Positions 5,904 to 10,337 of a DNA stretch of 10,337 nucleotides are shown in pieces. The notes beneath the pieces were generated by a model that was given only the letters and a program-made list of their open reading frames with translations, was not told the origin of the DNA and did not search any database. The DNA is from an uncultured cyanobacterium. GTDB taxonomy: Bacteria > Cyanobacteriota > Cyanobacteriia > PCC-6307 > Cyanobiaceae. The position numbers and the translations under genes were made by a program. Location: NCBI GenBank assembly GCA_903934745.1, contig CAIZOZ010000178.1, positions 1-10,337 on the forward strand, in the 5' to 3' direction. The first letter of the stretch is position 1; every line of letters begins with the position of its first letter.

Positions 5904-7214
5904 ATGGCTGCGCTCCCCTCCTTTCCCTGGTTGCCGGGCCGGTTGCGGTCCAACGCCGCTAAGGCCTGGTGCCGCACCGCCCTGGCTCGGGATGTGTCGC
6001 TGGAGGATTCCGTCAGCACCGTGGCGCGCCAGCTCGCCCCCGCCGGGGAGGCCGATCTGGCCCTGGTCTTCGCCTCCAGCAGCTATGCCAGTGATCTGCA
6101 GCGGCTGCTGCCGCTGCTGCGCCAGAAACTGAAGGCCCGGCACTGGCTCGGCTGCATCGGCGGTGGCGTGGTGGGCACCGATGCCACGGGCGTGGCCCAC
6201 GAGCTGGAGCAGGAACCGGCCCTCAGTGTCACCCTGTTGCGCCTGCCCGGGGCCGAACTTGTTCCCTTCGCCATCGACACCACGACCCTGCCGGATCTCG
6301 ACGGCCCGGCCGAACCGTGGCGAGCGCTGGTGGGAGAGGCGGCCGCACCGGACTCCTCCCTGCTGCTGCTGCTGGATCCGGCCTGCAGCGCCATCAATGA
6401 TCTGATCAGCGGACTCGACTACGCCTTTGCCGGCGGGGTGAAGGTGGGTGGCATTGCCAGCCCCCACAGCTCCTCGCACGGATCACTACTGTTCGACGAC
6501 CAGGTGCGGGAGGGGGCCGTGGGCTGCCTGATCGGCGGCGCCTGGGCGATCGAACCGGTGGTGGCCCAGGGCTGCCGTCCGATCGGCCCGGTACTGGAAG
6601 TGGAGCAGGTTCAGCGCAACGTGGTGCTGGAGGTGAGCGAAGGCGAGCTCCGCCGCAGCCCGGTGGCGGCCCTGCAGGCGATCCTCTCGGACCTGACCCC
6701 GGACGAACGGGAGCAGGTGAAACACTCGCTGTTCCTGGGGGTGGGCCGCAGCGATTTCAGCCTGGCCAATCTGCAGCAGGCCCCCTCCGCCTTTTTGGTG
6801 CGCAATCTGATCGGCGTTGATCCACGCAACGGGGCGGTGGCCGTGGCCGAGCGCATGCGGGTGGGGCAGAAGGTGCAGTTCCAGCTGCGCGATGGCGACG
6901 CCTCCCGCCAGGAAAGCCGCCAGCTGCTGGCCGCCCTGGCCAGCCGCCAGGGCCAGGAGCGAGAACCGCTGCTGGCCCTGCTGTTCGCCTGTCTGGGTCG
7001 GGGCCAGGGGCTCTACGGCGAAGCGGATGGCGATGTGAGCCTCTGCCATCAAGCCTTCGCCGACCTACCGATCAGCGGCGTGTTCTGCAACGGCGAGATC
7101 GGCCCGGTGGGCGGCACCACCCACCTGCATGGCTACACGGCCAGCTGGGGCTTCCTGGTGCCCCGCCCGGCACCGGCTGCAACAGGCGCGGCGCCCGACG
7201 GCAACGGCGACTGA
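5904..7214 (+). CDS. FIST-domain protein (FIST_N plus FIST_C), 436 residues
   Basis: The protein has the two-part FIST architecture and no other domain. The N-terminal part (about 48-240) includes DLALVFASSSYASDL (51-65), WLGCIGGGVVGTD (81-93) and the glycine-rich YAFAGGVKVGGIAS (173-186) typical of FIST_N. The C-terminal part (about 245-415) ends with PISGVFCNGEIGPVGG (389-404) and HLHGYTASWGF (407-417), typical of FIST_C. FIST is regarded as a small-ligand sensing module; in many bacteria it is joined to kinases or chemoreceptors, but cyanobacteria often carry it alone, as here. No signal peptide or membrane helix is visible. The first in-frame ATG is used; its upstream region is short because of the divergent neighbour. 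The stop is two bases before trmB, so the two are co-transcribed. Ligand and output partner are unknown. Confidence 0.9.
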   Translation: MAALPSFPWLPGRLRSNAAKAWCRTALARDVSLEDSVSTVARQLAPAGEADLALVFASSSYASDLQRLLPLLRQKLKARHWLGCIGGGVVGTDATGVAHELEQEPALSVTLLRLPGAELVPFAIDTTTLPDLDGPAEPWRALVGEAAAPDSSLLLLLDPACSAINDLISGLDYAFAGGVKVGGIASPHSSSHGSLLFDDQVREGAVGCLIGGAWAIEPVVAQGCRPIGPVLEVEQVQRNVVLEVSEGELRRSPVAALQAILSDLTPDEREQVKHSLFLGVGRSDFSLANLQQAPSAFLVRNLIGVDPRNGAVAVAERMRVGQKVQFQLRDGDASRQESRQLLAALASRQGQEREPLLALLFACLGRGQGLYGEADGDVSLCHQAFADLPISGVFCNGEIGPVGGTTHLHGYTASWGFLVPRPAPAATGAAPDGNGD

Positions 7215-7216
7215 CC

Positions 7217-7897
7217 ATGGTGCGGCAGCACGTCAATCCCCTCAGCAGCTTTCACCAACTACCGCGCTGCCTGCCGCCGCCGGCGGAGCTGTTCGCGGCG
7301 GCCGAGCTGCCCCTGCATCTCGACATCGGCTGCGCCCGCGGCCGCTTCCTGCTGGCCCTGGCCCACCAGGATCCAACCCGCAACCATCTGGGCGTGGAGA
7401 TCCGCCGGCCGTTGGTGGAGGCCGCCGAAGCCGAACGGCGGGCGGCGGGCCTCCCCAACCTGCGCTTCCTGTTCTGCAATGCCACCATCAACCTCCAGGA
7501 CTGGCTGCAAGCCCTGCCGGCCGGCCAGCTGGCCCTGGTGACGATCCAGTTCCCCGATCCCTGGTTCAAGACCAAGCACCGCAAGCGGCAGGTGCTGCAG
7601 CCGCCGCTGCTGACGGCGCTCGCCGCGGCCCTGGCGCCGGGCCAGGCGCTGTTCCTGCAGAGCGATGTGCTGGGCGCAATCGAGCCGATGGTGGCCCTGG
7701 TGGAAGCCAGCGGCAGCTTCGAGCGTCCCGCCGGCGACGCCCGACCCTGGCGGGCGGCCAACCCGCTGGCCCTGCCCACCGAACGCGAAACCCACGTGCT
7801 GAGCCAGGGGCTGCCGGTGTACCGGGTGCTCTATCGCCGCAACGCTTCAGCGCCGCCGCCGACCCCCTTGGGCTCCCCCCAGGCCGGAGACACCTAG
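7217..7897 (+). CDS. trmB: tRNA (guanine-N7-)-methyltransferase TrmB
   Basis: TrmB uses S-adenosylmethionine to make 7-methylguanosine at position 46 in the variable loop of tRNAs, in the cytoplasm. The 226-residue length is normal for the bacterial single-chain enzyme. LHLDIGCARGRF (33-44) is motif I of the SAM-binding Rossmann fold, EIRRPL (61-66) follows strand 2, and CNATINLQDW (87-96) holds the adenine-contacting region. FPDPWFKTKHRKRQ (112-125) is the family's defining catalytic and tRNA-binding signature. LPTERETHVLSQG (186-198) corresponds to the conserved TxxE region near the C-terminus. The last 17 residues are a Pro/Ser-rich tail that looks unstructured. The gene starts two bases after the FIST gene's stop; the functional reason for that pairing is not evident. 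Confidence 0.96.
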   Translation: MVRQHVNPLSSFHQLPRCLPPPAELFAAAELPLHLDIGCARGRFLLALAHQDPTRNHLGVEIRRPLVEAAEAERRAAGLPNLRFLFCNATINLQDWLQALPAGQLALVTIQFPDPWFKTKHRKRQVLQPPLLTALAAALAPGQALFLQSDVLGAIEPMVALVEASGSFERPAGDARPWRAANPLALPTERETHVLSQGLPVYRVLYRRNASAPPPTPLGSPQAGDT

Positions 7898-7930
7898 AAA
7901 CCCTGCTGCGCCGACGTCGCCGCAGGGACC

Positions 7931-7946
7931 GCGCCGCAAGCGGCGC
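7931..7946. terminator. Small GC-only hairpin after trmB
   Basis: GCGCCG (7931-7936) pairs with CGGCGC (7941-7946) around a CAAG loop, 33 bases after the trmB stop. There is no T-run. It could help end the FIST-trmB transcript together with the larger hairpin downstream, or it may be a chance product of the high GC content. Confidence 0.25.
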
Positions 7947-7989
7947 CGGCGAGTCAGCACGCCGCTCAACTCCAGCGCCACCGGGCCGG

Positions 7990-7997
7990 GCGATCGC
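7990..7997. repeat. HIP1 octamer GCGATCGC
   Basis: This is a perfect copy of the highly iterated palindrome of cyanobacterial genomes. It is intergenic and overlaps the left arm of the strong hairpin at 7995-8016. I saw only one other copy in the window. Confidence 0.8.
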
Positions 7998-8016
7998 CGC
8001 CAGGCCCCTGGCGGCG
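7995..8016. terminator. Strong 10-bp inverted repeat between trmB and ictB, candidate terminator
   Basis: CGCCGCCAGG (7995-8004) is followed by CC and then its exact reverse complement CCTGGCGGCG (8007-8016). In RNA this gives a 9-bp, nearly all-GC stem with a 4-base loop. It lies about 100 bases after the trmB stop and about 30 bases before a possible -10 box for the next operon, where a terminator would be expected. The bases after it (GGAACGTCAG) contain no T-run, so termination would not be canonical on the plus strand. A protein-binding dyad is the alternative. Confidence 0.45.
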
Positions 8017-8045
8017 GGAACGTCAGCAGGTCGCCGGGCCACACT

Positions 8046-8051
8046 GATAAT
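8046..8051 (+). promoter_or_regulatory. Possible -10 box for the ictB operon
   Basis: GATAAT (five of six matches to TATAAT) sits inside a small dyad, CTGAT-A-ATCAG (8044-8054). A related TTGATCAG follows at 8059-8066. It is about 92 bases upstream of the ictB start. No recognisable -35 hexamer is present at normal spacing, so an activator or a -10-dependent promoter would be needed. The overlapping dyad is a possible operator. Confidence 0.3.
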
Positions 8052-8143
8052 CAGCGGGTTGATCAGTCCTGAGCGAACCGGGCCGGCTTCGGGGCTTCTC
8101 CCGCAGAATCCGCCTCGAGTCCAACGGCGCCCCAAACCTCCCC

Positions 8144-9499
8144 ATGCAGCCGCCCGTCCCGATCGCCCCTCCGCTGCTGCTGCGCTGGCAAGGACTGCTG
8201 GCCGCCTGGGAGGGCGGCGTGCTCTCCCGCCATCTACCCCTGCTGGCCGGCTGGGTGCTGGCCGCCCTGCTGCTGGGCCTCCCCTGGGTGACCCGCGGCG
8301 GTCTCAGCCTGCTGATCGCCGCCGCCGGCCTGCTCTGGCTGCTCTGGGCCCTGCGCACCCCCGCCGGTCGGATCGGCGCGATCAATGGCTGGTTGCTGGC
8401 GGTGCTGGCGATCGCCGTGCTGGCCACAGGCTTCTCGCCGGTGCCGGTGGCGGCCTTCAAGGGACTGCTGAAACTGGTGAGCTACCTGGGGGTGTACGCC
8501 CTGATGCGCCAGCTGCTGGCCACGGCCCCCCTCTGGTGGGACCGGCTGACGGCGGCCCTGCTGGCCGGGGAGCTGCTCACCAGCGTGATCGGCATCCGCC
8601 AGCTGTTCGGCGATTCCAGCGCCCTGGCCCGCTGGTCGGACAACAACTCGGTGGCGGAGGGCACCGTGCGCATCTACAGCACCCTCGACAACCCCAACCT
8701 GCTGGGCGGCTATCTGCTGCCGATCCTGCCGTTGGCCGTGGTGGCCCTGCTGCGCTGGCAGGGCCGGCCGCGCCAGCTGTTCGCCCTCACCTCGCTGATC
8801 CTGGGCATCGTCGCCCTGGTGCTCACCTACAGCCGCGGTGCCTGGATGGGCATGGTGGCGGGCCTGGGCAGCCTGGCCCTGCTGCTGCTGTGGCGCGCCA
8901 TCCGCAACTGGCCCCTGTTCTGGCGCCGCACCCTGCCGGTGCTGGTGCTGTTGGGGGGCGCCGTGCTGCTGGTGGTGCTGGTGACCCAGGTGGAGCCGCT
9001 GCGGGTGCGGGTGATGAGCCTGGTGGCCGGCCGCGAGGACAGCTCCAACAACTTCCGCCTGAACGTCTGGACGTCCGTGCTGCAGATGATCGAGGCACGG
9101 CCCTGGATCGGCATCGGCCCGGGCAACAGCGCCTTCAACCTGATCTATCCCCTCTACCAGCAGCCCAAGTTCAACGCTTTAAGCGCCTATTCGATTCCGC
9201 TGGAACTCACCGTGGAGGCCGGGATTCCCGGCCTGCTGGCCGGCCTGGGGCTGCTGCTGTGCGCTGTGCGCACCGGCCTGGGGCAATGGCGGGCCAGCGG
9301 ACCGCTGGTGCTGCCGAGCCTGGCGGCGGTGGCGGTGTTCGTGGGTCTGGCGGTGCAAGGGCTCACCGACACGATCTTCTTCCGGCCCGAAGTGCAGCTG
9401 GTGGCCCTGTTCAGCCTGGCCACCCTGGCGGCCTCGGTGCAGGGCGCCGGCGCCTCGGTGCAAAAGACAGGCGCCCCGGCAGCGGGCCACGATGGCTGA
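8144..9499 (+). CDS. ictB: IctB-family membrane protein (putative bicarbonate transporter / O-antigen-ligase-like)
   Basis: This 451-residue integral membrane protein has about ten or more hydrophobic segments between residues 31 and 430. Family hallmarks are VRIYSTLDNPNLLGGYLLP (175-193), VLTYSRGAWMGM (226-237), the loop RLNVWTSVLQMIEARPWIG (305-323) with GIGPGNSAFNLIYPLY behind it, and QGLTDTIFFRPEVQ (405-418). IctB was first described in Synechococcus as linked to inorganic-carbon accumulation. It belongs to the Wzy_C / O-antigen-ligase superfamily, and a direct bicarbonate-transport role has been questioned, so 'IctB family' is safer than a stated activity. The start MQPPVPIAPP gives a normal N-terminus for the family. 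The stop lies inside the next gene (8-base overlap). The 14-residue Ala/Gly-rich tail is probably unstructured. Confidence 0.92.
   Translation: MQPPVPIAPPLLLRWQGLLAAWEGGVLSRHLPLLAGWVLAALLLGLPWVTRGGLSLLIAAAGLLWLLWALRTPAGRIGAINGWLLAVLAIAVLATGFSPVPVAAFKGLLKLVSYLGVYALMRQLLATAPLWWDRLTAALLAGELLTSVIGIRQLFGDSSALARWSDNNSVAEGTVRIYSTLDNPNLLGGYLLPILPLAVVALLRWQGRPRQLFALTSLILGIVALVLTYSRGAWMGMVAGLGSLALLLLWRAIRNWPLFWRRTLPVLVLLGGAVLLVVLVTQVEPLRVRVMSLVAGREDSSNNFRLNVWTSVLQMIEARPWIGIGPGNSAFNLIYPLYQQPKFNALSAYSIPLELTVEAGIPGLLAGLGLLLCAVRTGLGQWRASGPLVLPSLAAVAVFVGLAVQGLTDTIFFRPEVQLVALFSLATLAASVQGAGASVQKTGAPAAGHDG
8408..8415. repeat. HIP1 octamer GCGATCGC
   Basis: This second perfect copy of the cyanobacterial HIP1 palindrome lies inside ictB, in codons for Leu-Ala-Ile-Ala in a membrane segment. 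Confidence 0.8.
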
Positions 9500-10337
9500 G
9501 GGGCACAGCGGCGGTTCAGGTGGACTGCTCGCCGGCTTCGATGCCGGCCAGACCCACACCAGCTGCCGGCTGGCCACGCCTGAGGGCCAGATTCTCGCCG
9601 AGGGTGAAGGCCCCGGCGTCAGCCACCTGGCGGCCGAGGCCGGAGCCGAGCGCTTCCAAACGGCCCTCAGGCTCAGCCTCGCCAACGCCCGCAGCCAACT
9701 GAGTGCCCCGTGGCAGCAGGAGCCCCTCATCGCCGCCGCCATCGGCGCCAGCGGCATCGAACAGGGCAGCGCGGTGCAAGGCGAAGGGGTAGCCCTGGCG
9801 GCCGCCGCCCTGGGTCTTGCCCCGTCACAGCTGGTGGTGACGGGCGATGAGCGCACCGCCCTGCACGGGGCCTTCCCGGAGGGAGCCGGCATCGTGGTGA
9901 TCAGCGGCACCGGCACGATCGCCGTCGGCCGCGATGGCAAGGATCGAGATCAGGGGGGCCGGGAGCATCGCTGCGCCGGCTGGGGCTGGCTGCTCGATGG
10001 GGCCGGCTCGGCCATGGACATCGGCCGCGACGGCCTCAGCCTGAGCCTGCAGATGGCTGATGGACGACGGGGCAGGGGGCCGCTGCTGGAGGCCCTGTGG
10101 CAGGCCCTGGCGCTGGATCCCGCCGATCCCCAGGCACCGCAAGCGATCAAGGCGCTGGTGGTGCAGCCGGAATTCGGGCCGGCAGGGTTCGCCAGCCTGG
10201 CGCCGGTGGTGGCCGCGGTGGCCGGTGCCGGCGACCCGGAGGCCCAGGCGATCCTCCGGCGGAACGGCGAAGCGCTGGCCACCTCAGTGGCCGGCGTGGC
10301 CCGGGCTCTGGAGCTGGACGCTCCAGCGGTGGCGGCC
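9492..10337 (+). CDS. BadF/BadG-type ATPase, N-acetylglucosamine-kinase-like; C-terminus cut by window edge
   Basis: At least 282 residues of an ASKHA-fold (actin/hexokinase-like) kinase are present. LAGFDAGQTHTSCRL (13-27) is the first phosphate-binding loop. AAIGASGIEQG (82-92) and TGDERTALHGAF (117-128, with Asp119 a candidate catalytic base) follow, and VISGTGTIAVG (136-146) is the second phosphate loop. GWGWLLDGAGSAMDIGRDGL (163-182) aligns with the usual GWG..LGDEGSA segment, but DEG is altered here. Such proteins are usually annotated as N-acetylglucosamine kinases and would feed amino-sugar recycling, though the sugar specificity is not proven. ATG 9492 lies 8 bases inside the ictB frame, which suggests translational coupling with ictB. 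The true C-terminus lies beyond 10337. Confidence 0.87.
   Translation, partial: MAEGHSGGSGGLLAGFDAGQTHTSCRLATPEGQILAEGEGPGVSHLAAEAGAERFQTALRLSLANARSQLSAPWQQEPLIAAAIGASGIEQGSAVQGEGVALAAAALGLAPSQLVVTGDERTALHGAFPEGAGIVVISGTGTIAVGRDGKDRDQGGREHRCAGWGWLLDGAGSAMDIGRDGLSLSLQMADGRRGRGPLLEALWQALALDPADPQAPQAIKALVVQPEFGPAGFASLAPVVAAVAGAGDPEAQAILRRNGEALATSVAGVARALELDAPAVAA

Noticed and set aside
5840..6479. Extension of the DUF3177-type frame to ATG 6479 (417 residues).
   Set aside because: The extra part is the complement of the FIST gene and is Gly/Gln/His-rich. The recognisable protein starts at VPDPYYRSLVWLD.
7129..9702. 857-residue plus-strand frame across trmB, the gap and ictB.
   Set aside because: It is a Pro/Ala/Gly/Arg-rich reading in the wrong frame of three recognised genes, with no domain of its own.
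1..10337. CRISPR arrays, insertion sequences, integrase genes, tRNA or rRNA genes.
   Set aside because: I saw no spaced direct repeats, transposase motifs, terminal inverted repeats, tRNA cloverleaf arms or rRNA signatures. The window looks like stable chromosomal DNA.

Overview
The window is GC-rich bacterial DNA, densely packed with genes. It most likely comes from a picocyanobacterium of the Cyanobium / high-GC freshwater-type Synechococcus kind. The evidence is an IctB-family membrane protein, a DUF3177-type membrane protein, a FIST-domain protein next to trmB, two copies of the cyanobacterial HIP1 octamer (GCGATCGC), and codons rich in G and C at third positions. The assignment rests on protein recognition by eye, not on a database search.

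Left part (1-2089). A long minus-strand gene starts at 1693 and runs off the left edge. It encodes a papain-fold (C1) cysteine peptidase joined to an alpha/beta-hydrolase with a GHSAG nucleophile elbow. Upstream of it lies a 396-base gap, the only long one in the window. The gap holds a perfect 8-bp inverted repeat (1774-1792) and a plausible, normally overlooked 46-codon plus-strand gene (1848-1988).

Centre-left (2090-4752). Three tightly packed plus-strand genes encode a complete ABC-2 type exporter: an ATPase of the COG4586 type and two different permeases of the COG4587 and COG3694 (ABC2_membrane_6) types. The substrate is unknown. The operon ends in three 14-bp tandem repeats and small hairpins, facing a convergent gene pair.

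Centre (4790-5840, minus). A five-helix DUF3177-type membrane protein, probably starting at GTG, is followed 40 bases later by a 131-residue conserved-looking cyanobacterial protein of unknown function.

Right part (5904-10337, plus). A FIST-domain protein and TrmB (tRNA m7G46 methyltransferase) are two bases apart. They are followed by a 246-base gap with a strong 9-10 bp hairpin and a possible -10 box. Then come the IctB-family protein and a BadF/BadG / N-acetylglucosamine-kinase-like ATPase that overlaps it by 8 bases and runs off the right edge.

Most of the right half looks like ordinary picocyanobacterial genome. The parts that deserve a second look are the two-enzyme peptidase/hydrolase fusion, the small gene and palindrome beside it, and their position next to an exporter of unknown cargo.
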